NCBI GenBank assembly: GCA_902799745.1
Contig: CADCBQ010000037.1
Location: 1 to 58,174, forward strand
DNA from: Fibrobacter succinogenes
GTDB lineage: Bacteria > Fibrobacterota > Fibrobacteria > Fibrobacterales > Fibrobacteraceae
Direction: 5' to 3'
DNA: 58,174 nucleotides
Shown here: piece after piece, positions 8,474-17,704 of the stretch
Position numbering within the stretch: position 1 is the stretch's first letter
Layout of the letters: every line of letters begins with the position of its first letter
Program-made: the position numbers and the translations under genes
The notes under the pieces: generated by a model
Database searches by the model: none
What the model saw: only the letters and a program-made list of their open reading frames with translations
What the model was told of the DNA's origin: nothing

Positions 8474-10564
8474 CTATTTCGTCACCTGAATGAGTTTGGT
8501 GCGGCCATTCATGGACTTGGCCAGGTAGGCGCCACCGCGCTTCACGAGGCTAGCCGCATTGGCACGGAGTTCCGGCATGCCCGTTGCAGAAACCACACCG
8601 AGATAGCTTCCGTTCATATCGAAGATGCGGTAGCTTTCGGTTTCGGTCGGCATGTTCAGGCGAGCATCGGCAATACCCGTATTGCAGTTTTCGCACGGCT
8701 TTTCGAACTTGAGGTAATCGATATCGAACCAAGAGGTCGTCACCTCGAGGCGCAGAATGTGTTCGCCTGCCGGGAGCGTCACCTTGGCGGTCACGTCCTT
8801 GAATTCATCCCAGCTGGAACCAGAAACCGGAACCTCGGCAAGGGCCTTTCCATCGAGAGAGAGCGTAAAGCCCGGGTCCGAATTGCCCGTCGCAACAGAA
8901 GCGGTCATGGTGTATTCGCCGGCTTCCTTCACGTTCACGGTGTATTCAAGCCATTCGCCAGCCTGGTTGTGGCCCACCACGACAGCGCCAGAAGACTTCT
9001 TGTAAATGTCGACGCCCGTATCTTCACGAACCTTGGAACATTCAGCAGTCTTGTCTTCGTCGGTGCAGGCATGGTTTTCGGAATCGGAGTCGTAATAGGT
9101 CTTGTTTTCCTTGCCGGTACCCGGAACGTCAAAGTTTTCGGCTTCAATCTTGCCCGGAATTTCCACAGCCTTGCCGCCGAACGGTTCGCGCGGTACAGGT
9201 TCTGCCGGAGTGCCAACGCCCACGAGCGTCACAATGCAGTCCTTGTTGCCAGAGTTACCGGCATCCATGGTTATGGTTACAGAACCATTCTTGGCTTCAA
9301 CTTCGCCTTCGTACTTGGCATTCTTTGCTTCGCTCGTGGTGTACACATGGAACGATTCCACATCGGCACCCTTCACGTTCACTGTCACGGTCTTGCTATT
9401 CTTGTAGTCGCGGTTCACGAGCACCACAATCACGGAGTCGCCTTCGGAACTCTTGTAAGCACTGGCAAAAACTTCCTTCTCGGGATTTGCCGTAGCACCC
9501 ACGCGCACGGCACCCGGGCGGATGAATCGGGCGAACTGGCTCATCACGTAACCGCGCTTAGAAATCTTGCCGATTTCGTTGCTCGGAATCTGGAGCTTGT
9601 TGCCAAAGTCCTTTTCCATGATCAGGCCATAGCAACGACGGATGTACCACCAGGTGTACTGATTGAAGTTGCCCACAACCATGGCGCGGTGGATTTCGTA
9701 AGCCACATCCATGGCGTTCACGGTATCGCGCTTGTTGGCATTTGCCTGGTCGCCCGTGTTCGTAACCGTGCGCCAGTAGTTACCGCTGCCCTGGCTTTCG
9801 GTGTAGTGTTCCGTCATCCAGCGTTCCACGCCCTTCTGGTCAGCCAAAGAATACTGGAAGAAGTTGTCCCCGGTCCTTCTGTCACTTGCATAGAAGTGCG
9901 CACCGAGAATGTCCCAGTTCTTGAGGGCACTGGCATCGTTCAGCACCTTGTTGTAAAGGTTCTTGTCGTAGCGGAACGATTCCGTCGAAATCACCTTGGC
10001 ACCATTCTTGCGCATTTTGTCGGCATAGCCCTTGGTGAAGTTGTAGATTTCGTCGGCACTCCAGCAGGCCCATTCACCGCACCAGTCCGGTTCGTTACTA
10101 ATGGAAATAGCGTACAGAGGAACGCCCTGATTCTTCATGTAATCGTTAAAGTTGTTCAGGTGATCCACGTACTTCTGGTAGTTCGAAGAACTCATGTGCT
10201 GGTTTGCACCCGCATACGGAGAAGTCCACGGGGTTGCATACAAGATAAAGTCATCGCCGGCGTACTTCTTGGCATACTTAGCCGCTTGCACTTCTTTATT
10301 GAAGTCATTTGAGTTTGCATACACCGGAATACGCAACGTATTCAAGCCAATCGTGCCATCGCCCGTACCAAAGGCAATCTTGGCGTCGGCTTCAGAAAGG
10401 CCGCCACCGCCCTGCCACTGGTTATGCACCATACCGCCAAAGCCACGAATGACCTGGTGTTCTTCGGTCACGTCGACATTGACAGTCGAAGCAAAAGCCA
10501 TGCTCCAAAGTCCTGCCATTCCAAAGGCAAAACCCACACTCTTTGCAATTTTTTTGATTGTCAT
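8474..10564 (-). CDS. GH30 xylanase with CBM6 and FPm-1
   Basis: Secreted (beta/alpha)8 enzyme of the GH30_8 glucuronoxylanase type, expected to cut the xylan backbone. Signal peptide about 1-25. The catalytic domain has IRGFGGM (39-45), acid/base E158 in SISNEPDW and nucleophile E252 in WMTEHYT. A small side beta-domain (about 385-455) carries VVVLVNRDYKN. CBM6 spans about 465-620 (PGKIEAENFDVPGTG to DIDYLKF), then a short CENC linker and FPm-1 ending KLIQVTK. The start has AAGGAG 6 nt upstream. Unlike its neighbours, its upstream region has a TATTTTA (10596-10602) but no shared palindrome at the expected distance, so it may be regulated differently or by read-through. Subfamily is inferred. 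Confidence 0.9.
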   Translation of the reverse strand: MTIKKIAKSVGFAFGMAGLWSMAFASTVNVDVTEEHQVIRGFGGMVHNQWQGGGGLSEADAKIAFGTGDGTIGLNTLRIPVYANSNDFNKEVQAAKYAKKYAGDDFILYATPWTSPYAGANQHMSSSNYQKYVDHLNNFNDYMKNQGVPLYAISISNEPDWCGEWACWSADEIYNFTKGYADKMRKNGAKVISTESFRYDKNLYNKVLNDASALKNWDILGAHFYASDRRTGDNFFQYSLADQKGVERWMTEHYTESQGSGNYWRTVTNTGDQANANKRDTVNAMDVAYEIHRAMVVGNFNQYTWWYIRRCYGLIMEKDFGNKLQIPSNEIGKISKRGYVMSQFARFIRPGAVRVGATANPEKEVFASAYKSSEGDSVIVVLVNRDYKNSKTVTVNVKGADVESFHVYTTSEAKNAKYEGEVEAKNGSVTITMDAGNSGNKDCIVTLVGVGTPAEPVPREPFGGKAVEIPGKIEAENFDVPGTGKENKTYYDSDSENHACTDEDKTAECSKVREDTGVDIYKKSSGAVVVGHNQAGEWLEYTVNVKEAGEYTMTASVATGNSDPGFTLSLDGKALAEVPVSGSSWDEFKDVTAKVTLPAGEHILRLEVTTSWFDIDYLKFEKPCENCNTGIADARLNMPTETESYRIFDMNGSYLGVVSATGMPELRANAASLVKRGGAYLAKSMNGRTKLIQVTK

Positions 10565-10648
10565 CTTATACTCCTTTTTAACACACTCCCGATATTAAAA
10601 TACATTCCTGCAATTCTAAAATCAAGACCTTTTTTCCCAGAGGAAAGG

Positions 10649-10666
10649 CACCCCCGTTCGGGGGTG
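10649..10666 (-). terminator. GC-rich hairpin after the first GH43-CBM6 gene
   Basis: Perfect 8-bp stem CACCCCCG / CGGGGGTG with a 2-nt loop. The following minus-strand bases (CCTTTCCTCTGGG) are a weak T-tract, so termination may be partial and could allow read-through into the GH30 gene. Confidence 0.6.
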
Positions 10667-10695
10667 TCCTCCTGGTTGGATGTGTTTATGGGAAA

Positions 10696-12954
10696 CTATT
10701 TGGTAGTACGCACCTTTGCAATCATGCCGTTTGCGCGATTACGAATCAGGCATATTCCCTGAGCCTTTTCGCTACCCTTAATGGAACCGTTCTGCCACAT
10801 CTTAGACGCTTCAGTCATGTTGCGGGCCATAAAGCTTGCCACCTTCTTGCCCGTCAAATCGAACACGTCAAAGCTTGCGGTAGAAGCGCTTGCAAGTTTC
10901 ACGCCCTTGATTGCCGTCATACCTTCGAGCGGGTCGGAATCAGCGGCATCCTTGCCTGCAACAAAGTTGATGTAATCGATATCCATCCAGTCGCCGGTGA
11001 CGGTAAAGCGGAGGATATGTTCGCCCGCCGGGAGCGTTACGTTCGCCTTGACCTTGTTGTAGTCATCGTAGTTTTCTTCGCCGTCATTCTTAGGCACAGC
11101 AATTTCTTCGGTGATGTTCTTGTCATCGATCGAAAGCTGGAATCCGGAGGTCGCATTGGCAGACGCCACGGCGGCATACATGGTGTAATCACCTGCTTCC
11201 TTCACGTTCACGGTGTATTCAAGCCATTCGCCGGCCTGGTTGTAGCCCACGACATAGCCAGTCGCCTTCTTGTAGATATCGACACCAGTGCCTTCGCGAT
11301 AGCTCTTGCCGCCATTGCTTTCGGCGCCGTGGTCGTCGGAATCGCTGTCGCTATAGGAATCGACACCCGCGCCGCGGCCTGTACCCGGTTCGTCAAAGTT
11401 TTCCATTTCGATCTTGCCCGGAATTTCCCAAGCCTTGCCGCCAAAGGGTTTCTGCGGTTCCGGCGGTGTCGTGCCGCTGCCTTCGAAGCCCCAAGCCTTC
11501 ACGTACATGGTCGAATCCTGATTGCCCTTGAACACGAGGAACAGCTGGTTCACAATGCCCTTGAGGCCAGAAACTTCGCACTTGTTTTCGGCGTAAGTGT
11601 TCTTGCTGCCGGTATTCTTCAAGGTACAAGTGCCTGCGAGCGTACCCGATGCAGAACCCGTGCGGATTTCAATCTTGTTGCCGTCGGCAGCACTCGAAGC
11701 CTCGACCGTAAAGCCCGTTGCCGCAGTACCGAAATCCACGCCAGAAACGCGAATCCAGGATTCCTTGCTCGAAAGCGGAATCAGCACATGTTCAGCCCTC
11801 TTGCCCACGACAAAGTTGGAGCGGCTGCGAATGCCCTTCTGCTTGGAGCTCGTGAGAGCCGGATACCAGTCGTACGGATCGAAGTTTTCAATCTGCTTCG
11901 GGCCTTCGTCCGTCACCTTCACCGTCTGAATCGTACCATCAGCATTGTAGAACATTTCGTCTACAGAAACGCTGCGGTGGTAACCTTCGTTCGGTTTCGG
12001 CTTGCCGTCATCGGCCGGAATAATTTCAAGTCCGTTATGGCCCTTGGCAATACGGCGGTCATGATAGACAACGTAAGAATGGCCCTTGAATTCGGCAATC
12101 CCATGGTGGTTGTTGTTGCCGTTAATGCTACGACCATTCATGCTCGGGTCGCCGAGAATCGTGCCCTTCCAGGTGTACGGGCCCATCACATTGTTGGACA
12201 TGCCGTAGTCAATGGTAGGCGCACCCTGCTGCCAGCCAGTACTGTAAGAGAAGTAGTAAGTACCCTTGTGTTTGTGGATGTAAGACGCTTCGAGCATCTT
12301 GCGGGTCGGCAGGTTGTTCACCTTCACGTGGCTGCCGTTACCCACCGGAGCATTCTTCGCGTCGTTCAACTTGACGATATCGAAGTTATCGGTATTCGGG
12401 CGGCTGTTGCTTTCGCCACCACCCCACGTCACGTAGGTCGTACCGTCGTCATCGATAAAGATACCCGGGTCAAAGCACCACGAAACGCCATCGCAGCCGA
12501 TAATGCCGCGGCCACCGACCAGCTTGTCCTTGCCGTTACCCACGGCGTTTGTCCACGGGCCGTCGATTGCAGGCGCCTTGATGTAGCCAATGCCGCCGCC
12601 ACCGCCATCAGGGAACACGATGTAGAACGTGCCGTTATGCACCGCAATACCGGATGCCCAAATGTCGTTAATGCCGTTCACCTTACGGGCATCGTAAATA
12701 ATGCCGTAGTCAGTCCAGTTCTGCATATCCTTGCTGCGGAATGCATAGAGGGCGTAAATCTTGTAACCGTTAGAATTGTACGGAGCCGGGTCATCGGAGT
12801 CCGTGATGATATAGAAGTACTCATCGTCAGCGGCAGCACCCGGGTCTGCCAGGTAATGGTAAGTAGAAATCGGGTTGTCGGCAAGGCCGAAAGCCGCCAA
12901 GCCCATGACCAAACACGCGGCCTTCTTCAGGCCTTTCACATTCCAAACATCCAT
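10696..12954 (-). CDS. GH43 arabinofuranosidase-like enzyme with CBM6-type modules and FPm-1 (copy 1)
   Basis: Secreted beta-propeller enzyme expected to debranch arabinoxylan. Signal peptide about 1-25 (LAAFGLA). Catalytic residues: base D37 in LADPG, modulator D162 in WCFDPG and acid E222 in MLEASYIH. About 355-495 is a beta-sandwich shared with the next gene (QIENFDPYDWYPALTSSKQKG), then CBM6 (about 505-655) and FPm-1. The layout matches the recalled F. succinogenes modular arabinofuranosidase (GH43, sandwich, CBM6, FPm-1). GAGGAG lies 6 nt before the start. It is a tandem paralogue of the gene at 13080-15308, with near-identical sandwich segments, and has its own shared promoter. Activity is inferred from family. 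Confidence 0.9.
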   Translation of the reverse strand: MDVWNVKGLKKAACLVMGLAAFGLADNPISTYHYLADPGAAADDEYFYIITDSDDPAPYNSNGYKIYALYAFRSKDMQNWTDYGIIYDARKVNGINDIWASGIAVHNGTFYIVFPDGGGGGIGYIKAPAIDGPWTNAVGNGKDKLVGGRGIIGCDGVSWCFDPGIFIDDDGTTYVTWGGGESNSRPNTDNFDIVKLNDAKNAPVGNGSHVKVNNLPTRKMLEASYIHKHKGTYYFSYSTGWQQGAPTIDYGMSNNVMGPYTWKGTILGDPSMNGRSINGNNNHHGIAEFKGHSYVVYHDRRIAKGHNGLEIIPADDGKPKPNEGYHRSVSVDEMFYNADGTIQTVKVTDEGPKQIENFDPYDWYPALTSSKQKGIRSRSNFVVGKRAEHVLIPLSSKESWIRVSGVDFGTAATGFTVEASSAADGNKIEIRTGSASGTLAGTCTLKNTGSKNTYAENKCEVSGLKGIVNQLFLVFKGNQDSTMYVKAWGFEGSGTTPPEPQKPFGGKAWEIPGKIEMENFDEPGTGRGAGVDSYSDSDSDDHGAESNGGKSYREGTGVDIYKKATGYVVGYNQAGEWLEYTVNVKEAGDYTMYAAVASANATSGFQLSIDDKNITEEIAVPKNDGEENYDDYNKVKANVTLPAGEHILRFTVTGDWMDIDYINFVAGKDAADSDPLEGMTAIKGVKLASASTASFDVFDLTGKKVASFMARNMTEASKMWQNGSIKGSEKAQGICLIRNRANGMIAKVRTTK

Positions 12955-12996
12955 AAAGGACTCCTCTGAAGGTAAAACACCACACCTTCCATCTTT

Positions 12997-13061
12997 AAAA
13001 TTATCTTCATAAGCACAAAAAAAAGTGCCCCGGAGGACACTTTTCTTTGACTTTTTGTCAA
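12997..13061 (-). promoter_or_regulatory. Shared palindrome plus -10-like element, GH43 copy 1
   Basis: The gene strand reads TTGACAAAAAGTCAA (13047-13061), 43 nt, then TAATTTT (12997-13003). Here the terminator of the preceding gene (13021-13044) lies between palindrome and -10-like element, yet the spacing is still 43 nt. Confidence 0.75.
13021..13044 (-). terminator. Intrinsic terminator after GH43 copy 2
   Basis: Stem AAAAGTG / CACTTTT with an internal GC portion, followed by TTTTTTTT on the minus strand. It sits inside the shared promoter region of the next gene. Confidence 0.75.
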
Positions 13062-13079
13062 TGGTTTGTTTACAAATCT

Positions 13080-15308
13080 TTACTTCGCGGCGCGAATTTT
13101 GGTCACCATGCCGCTGGTACGGTTGCGAATCAGGCTTACGCCGCGGGCCTTTTCAGAACCCTTCACGGAACCGTCGCGCCACATCTGGGAAGCTTCGATC
13201 ATGTTGCGGGCCTTAAAGCTTGCAATCTTCTTGCCGCTCAGGTCAAACACGTCGTAAGTCGAGACAGAGGACACATTCAGCTTGGCATCCTGATGGATAC
13301 CCGTGGTCACATCACCAATCGAGAACCAGTCCACATTCACGTTGTCGCTGAGAATTTCCAAGCGGACAATGTGTTCACCCTTGGTCAGGGTTGCCGTGCC
13401 AGCATCGAATTCTTCGTAAACGCTCCAGTCTTCGCCAGTCTGCGGAACCTTCACGGTATCGCCCACAGCCTTGCCATCGACGAGCAGGCAGAAGCTTGCG
13501 CCGTTTTCCATACCGGTAGAAGCAGAAGCCTTAAGAACATAGTCGCCGTCTGCAGGAACCACGATCGAGTATTCCAGCCATTCGCCAGAAGCGGTGTAAC
13601 CGATAGCCTTGCCGGTACCGCCAGCCACAATGTCAACGCCCAAGTCGGTACGGAATTCGGCATCGCCCTGGTTTTCGGACTCGTTGTCGCTATAGGATTG
13701 CGCTTCTTCACCGCGGCCCGTGCCCGGAACGTCATAGTTTTCGGCTTCGATCTTGGCCGGAATCGTCACAGCCTTGTCGCCATAAGGAGTCTGAGGAGTC
13801 GGCGGAGTAGAGCCGCTTCCTTCGAAGCCCCAAGCCTTGATTGCCATGGTCGAATCCTGCGAGCCCTTGAACACGAGGAACAAGGATTCCACGACACCCT
13901 TCAGGCCTTCTACTTCGCACTTGGTTTCAGCAAAGGTAGACTTGTTGCCGGTATTCTTGAGCGTACATGTGCCCGCCAAGGTACCGCTTGCAGAACCGGT
14001 ATGGATTTCAATCTTGTTGCCGTCGGCAGTACTTGCTGCCTGCACGGTAAAGCCAGTGGCTGCCGTACCGAAGTCAACGCCACTCACGCGGATCCAGGAT
14101 TCCTTCGTAGAAAGCGGGAGGAGGAGATGTTCAGCCACCTTGCCCAAGCTCCAGTTGGAACGGCTACGGATGCCCTTCTGCTTGGAGCTCGTGAGTGCCG
14201 GATACCAGTCGTACGGATCAAAGTTTTCAATCTGCTTCGGACCTTCCTTCGTGAAGGTCAGTTCCTTCATGGTGCCATCGCCATTGTAATAGAATTCATC
14301 GACGCTTACGCTGCGGTGGTATGCGGGCGCCGGATTCGCCTTGCCGTCGTCGGCAGGAATCTTTTCCAGGCCATCGTAACCGTTCGCGATACGGCGGTCA
14401 TGGTAGGCAACGTACCAGTGGCCCTTGAATTCGGCAATGCCATGATGGTTGTTGTTATTCGCGTTAATGTTCTGGCCACCAATGTTCGGGTTCCCCATGA
14501 AGATTCCCTTGTATTCGTAGGGGCCCATCGGGTTCTTGGACATGCCGTAGGCAATACGCAAGTCAGCCGTACTGTAAGACAGGTAATAGTTGCCCTTGTA
14601 CTTATGGATGTAAGAAGCTTCCATCGCCTTCGGGCCGCCAATCTTCAGGTGAGTCTTGGTACTCACGTCAAAGCCCTTCATGTCCTTGTTGAGCTTGTAG
14701 ATGTTAAAAATGTCGTTATTGTTGTTGTTCGCCGGGCGGCTATCGCTGCTACCGCCACCGAACGTGAAGTAGCCCGTACCGTCGTCATCAAAGAAGATTG
14801 CCGGGTCAAAGCACCAGCCGATGCCGTCGCAGTCCGAAATACCGCCACCCCAGTTGTTGATGAGCTTCTTGTTGCCCGAAACGGGGTTCGTCCAGGGGCC
14901 GGCAATGCTGTCGGCGCCGATGAGGCCAATGCCGCCACCACCGCCATCGGGGAACACGATGTAAAGCCTGTGATCGTTGGGGTTCACCGCAATGCCGGAT
15001 GCCCAGATATCGCCGATACCGTCAACCTTGCGGGCATCGTAAATGATACCGAAGTCGGTCCAGTTTTTCATGTCCTTGGTGCGGAAACCGTAGAGGGCTT
15101 TGATGTTGTAGCCGTTGGCATTGTACGCAGCCGGGTCGTCGGAGTCGGTGATGACGTAGAAATAGGTGTCATCGGCGGCAGCGCCCGGGTCGGCGAGGTA
15201 GTGATAACTTGAAATCGGGTTGTCGGCCAAGCCAAACGCGGCAAGTCCGGCAACTAAGCACGCAGCCTTTTTCAGGCTTTTCAATTCCCATACATTTCTG
15301 TAATCCAT
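13080..15308 (-). CDS. GH43 arabinofuranosidase-like enzyme with CBM6-type modules and FPm-1 (copy 2)
   Basis: Secreted tandem paralogue of the GH43 gene at 10696-12954, probably acting on arabinoxylan side chains. Signal peptide about 1-28 (GLAAFGLA). Base D40 in LADPG, modulator Asp in WCFDPA and acid Glu in AMEASYIHK are present. The central sandwich is almost the same as in copy 1, but the CBM6 differs: PAKIEAENYDVPGTG opens it and VNVDWFSI closes it, against DIDYINF in copy 1, suggesting different binding. FPm-1 ends with MVTKIRAAK. ATG at 15308 follows AAGGAG by 5 nt; the frame extends to 15341 without support. Own shared promoter upstream. Confidence 0.9.
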   Translation of the reverse strand: MDYRNVWELKSLKKAACLVAGLAAFGLADNPISSYHYLADPGAAADDTYFYVITDSDDPAAYNANGYNIKALYGFRTKDMKNWTDFGIIYDARKVDGIGDIWASGIAVNPNDHRLYIVFPDGGGGGIGLIGADSIAGPWTNPVSGNKKLINNWGGGISDCDGIGWCFDPAIFFDDDGTGYFTFGGGSSDSRPANNNNNDIFNIYKLNKDMKGFDVSTKTHLKIGGPKAMEASYIHKYKGNYYLSYSTADLRIAYGMSKNPMGPYEYKGIFMGNPNIGGQNINANNNNHHGIAEFKGHWYVAYHDRRIANGYDGLEKIPADDGKANPAPAYHRSVSVDEFYYNGDGTMKELTFTKEGPKQIENFDPYDWYPALTSSKQKGIRSRSNWSLGKVAEHLLLPLSTKESWIRVSGVDFGTAATGFTVQAASTADGNKIEIHTGSASGTLAGTCTLKNTGNKSTFAETKCEVEGLKGVVESLFLVFKGSQDSTMAIKAWGFEGSGSTPPTPQTPYGDKAVTIPAKIEAENYDVPGTGRGEEAQSYSDNESENQGDAEFRTDLGVDIVAGGTGKAIGYTASGEWLEYSIVVPADGDYVLKASASTGMENGASFCLLVDGKAVGDTVKVPQTGEDWSVYEEFDAGTATLTKGEHIVRLEILSDNVNVDWFSIGDVTTGIHQDAKLNVSSVSTYDVFDLSGKKIASFKARNMIEASQMWRDGSVKGSEKARGVSLIRNRTSGMVTKIRAAK

Positions 15309-15355
15309 GAGGACTCCTTCGAAGGCAAAAAACACAACCAAACCTTCTTAATCCA

Positions 15356-15420
15356 AAAATTACCCTAAAAAAGCACAAAAAAACCGCCCCGAAAGCCTAT
15401 TTCCATTGACACATTGTCCA
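15356..15420 (-). promoter_or_regulatory. Shared palindrome plus -10-like element, GH43 copy 2
   Basis: The gene strand reads TGGACAATGTGTCAA (15406-15420), 43 nt, then TAATTTT (15356-15362). Confidence 0.7.
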
Positions 15421-15436
15421 TAAGCATAAAGCAGAA

Positions 15437-15458
15437 ATGGCGGGCTGAAGCCCGCCAT
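15437..15458 (-). terminator. Intrinsic terminator after the lipoprotein gene
   Basis: Perfect 9-bp stem ATGGCGGGC / GCCCGCCAT with a 4-nt loop, followed by TTTCTGCTTT on the minus strand. It ends the TIGR02147-lipoprotein operon. Confidence 0.8.
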
Positions 15459-15500
15459 AATGCTCGTCATTGCACCAAGTGCAACATTTTTAGATGAAAA

Positions 15501-16817
15501 CTATTCCAGCAGTTCCTTGACGCCATAGATCGTCACGTCGTCGATCCACATCTCATAGGGGGTGCCTTCGGTCACGCCACCGCCGAAGAAGTTCAGGTTC
15601 GTCACATGTTTCTTGACTTCGTCCCAACCGATGTTGCCTCCGATATGGTGTTCGTCGGGTTCAATCAAGTCCTTCGGAGTCACCACGAAACGCTGCCAGG
15701 CCGTATCAAGTTCCAAGTGCACCCAAGCCTTACCGTTTTCGTAGCCGGTACTATCGAGAGCGATAGAATCGAGAAGCACATCGAACGAGACGCTGATCCA
15801 CTGGGAAGAATCACTGAGGCCTGCACGAGCCCAGAATACCACGGAGTCGAGCTCGCTCATATCCGTCATTTCGTTCAAGGCACGTCCCATCAAGGCCCAG
15901 TTGGCATTAGAATCGTTGGTGTACACGAAGTGTGCAGACAATCCCTCGCGACCATCGACATCCTTTTCTGCATTCAGCTCTGCCGTTGCATACTTCGATA
16001 CCGATGTATACCAGCCATAGGTGCTGTCTTCGAAATCAGCAAATTCAAATACCGGATAAACATCTTCCTTAACAGTCGTATCTGGAGCAGGCACAACCTT
16101 CTGGCCAATCTTCACGTTTTCCGACGTCTTTCCAGCTTCCACCTTCGTGTTGCTGGAACCGACAGTCATCAAGTTGCTGATTGCCGACGGCTTGCCGTCC
16201 ATGTCAAGCGTCTTGTAGGTGCGGAACACAAAGCCCACCACATTGAGCAAGCCTTCCGGAACGTTCTTGAACTTGAAGTTACCGGCAGTGTCAGTCTCAA
16301 CAAAGTAATCAAGACCCTTGATACCCACCGTCACAGTAGACATGTTCTCGGGCAGGTACACCTGGCCAGAAATTGCACCAGTACCTTTAACCTTGATCGA
16401 AACAGAATCGCGAGAGCTGTCAGTCACCACGACGCGTACAAGCGCCTTGGATTCTTCCTGACGAGCTTCAATAGTATAAGAACCGGCCTTAAGTCTCGGG
16501 AGGTTCAACCGGCCCTGGTCGTCGGTTTCCATATTCAGGACACCGACAGAGGAATCGGATTCCACCACCGGCGATTCCAGTCCGGCAGAATCCTTGCTTA
16601 ATGCCATATTGTTTGCACCAGCCAAGAAATCAGCCGGACGCACAAAAACCTTGGTACGAGCCGCAGGCGAACCATCGTCTTTCTGCACTTTGAGCACGAC
16701 AGCGACAGAGTTCTCCGTTTCAAGCGAAGATCCCGCCGTTTCCGTACCGGCAGAGCACGCCGCAATGAGTGCCCCCATCGCAGCCGTCAAACCTATATGC
16801 CACACCCAGTTCTTCAT
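15501..16817 (-). CDS. Surface or periplasmic lipoprotein with C-terminal CBM-like beta-sandwich
   Basis: No specific family recognised. A lipoprotein signal ends with lipobox LIAAC (cysteine about 21). About 35-210 resemble carboxypeptidase-regulatory-like beta folds (TDDQGRLNLPRLKAGSYTI; then GAISGQVYLPENM and VETDTAGNFKFKNVPEG), common in cell-surface proteins. About 255-435 is a carbohydrate-binding-like beta-sandwich of the CBM11/CBM30 style (FEFADFEDSTYGWYTSV at its start, MWIDDVTIYG at its end). Its ATG overlaps the stop of the TIGR02147 gene (ATGA), so the two are translationally coupled. The context suggests a polysaccharide-sensing or binding partner of that regulator; this is inference. 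AAGGGAG lies 5 nt before the start. Confidence 0.8.
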   Translation of the reverse strand: MKNWVWHIGLTAAMGALIAACSAGTETAGSSLETENSVAVVLKVQKDDGSPAARTKVFVRPADFLAGANNMALSKDSAGLESPVVESDSSVGVLNMETDDQGRLNLPRLKAGSYTIEARQEESKALVRVVVTDSSRDSVSIKVKGTGAISGQVYLPENMSTVTVGIKGLDYFVETDTAGNFKFKNVPEGLLNVVGFVFRTYKTLDMDGKPSAISNLMTVGSSNTKVEAGKTSENVKIGQKVVPAPDTTVKEDVYPVFEFADFEDSTYGWYTSVSKYATAELNAEKDVDGREGLSAHFVYTNDSNANWALMGRALNEMTDMSELDSVVFWARAGLSDSSQWISVSFDVLLDSIALDSTGYENGKAWVHLELDTAWQRFVVTPKDLIEPDEHHIGGNIGWDEVKKHVTNLNFFGGGVTEGTPYEMWIDDVTIYGVKELLE

Positions 16818-17677
16818 TTGGACTCCCTTTTGTCGCCCTCCACAGAATCTACGGTACGGACACCGCCCTTGCGTGCGATCGGATAAAAAGCCATCGAAAG
16901 CTGCATCACCCGGTCAGAATTTTTGGCACTGTCCACCCTCTTCTGGACCAGGCGCCTAAATTCTCTAAGCATATCACCTAAATCATCGAAGCATGACTGG
17001 TCAACAGACAATGTAAGAGTAGAAATATTTCTTTCATCAACGGGAATATTGTCAAGCGCATTGCTGGCTAAAGAAAGCACTTCTTTCTGGAAATGGCGGA
17101 CAGCCTGCTTCTTTTCGGGGCCACCTACAGTCAGGTGGGCGTCTGTCAGAGCCAATTTACCAGAAGCCATCTTCTTGACCAAGCCCACTTCGAGCAATGT
17201 ATCAATAGCTTCTTGTGCTTGTGCCTCGGTAATCGGGGGGCAAATGTCGCGGGAAATCTGCTTAACATTTACAATACCACCATTCAGTTCTAAATAGGCA
17301 CGCACGGCAGGAATCCACCAGTTCTCAAGCAGCTTGAGTTCAGCTGCCTGCAGGCAGTGGCGGTCCACATCACGAAGATCGAGCGCTTTCGCCATGAGTT
17401 CTTCGCGCTTGGACTTGTCCTTGGTTACTGCTGCGGAGAACAGCAAGTCAAAGTATTCGGCCTCACGACCGGACAGATCCAGGATTTCTTTCGCGGCAGG
17501 GAGTGCATGAGCCGGAAGGTGCTGCTTTTTCTGCAACACGCGGTAAAGGTAGCTGGAATCCAAACCCAGCTTATCCCCCATCATACGGTACGAGTAGAAA
17601 GGCATTTCAGCCTTCCTGCGATCGTAGTACTCCTTCAAGAAGTCGCGGTAATCCGATATGTCAGAAAACGTAACCAT
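16814..17677 (-). CDS. TIGR02147/DUF4423-family putative transcriptional regulator
   Basis: Member of a family expanded in Fibrobacter (TIGR02147). The opening DISDYRDFLKEYYDRRKAEM and the helix-turn-helix-like segment GDKLGLDSSYLYRVLQKKQHLP (about 33-54) are characteristic; the rest (about 65-265) is helical with a VKQISRDICPPITEAQAQEAIDTLLEVGLVKK-type winged region. Molecular function is not established for the family; DNA binding is inferred from the N-terminal motif. It leads an operon with the lipoprotein at 15501-16817. Its own promoter carries the palindrome found upstream of six enzyme transcripts, so it is a good candidate for the regulator that binds it and controls itself. The ribosome site is weak. 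Confidence 0.85.
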   Translation of the reverse strand: MVTFSDISDYRDFLKEYYDRRKAEMPFYSYRMMGDKLGLDSSYLYRVLQKKQHLPAHALPAAKEILDLSGREAEYFDLLFSAAVTKDKSKREELMAKALDLRDVDRHCLQAAELKLLENWWIPAVRAYLELNGGIVNVKQISRDICPPITEAQAQEAIDTLLEVGLVKKMASGKLALTDAHLTVGGPEKKQAVRHFQKEVLSLASNALDNIPVDERNISTLTLSVDQSCFDDLGDMLREFRRLVQKRVDSAKNSDRVMQLSMAFYPIARKGGVRTVDSVEGDKRESK

Positions 17678-17704
17678 AATTTTTTACCCGTATATTTACA
17701 ATAA

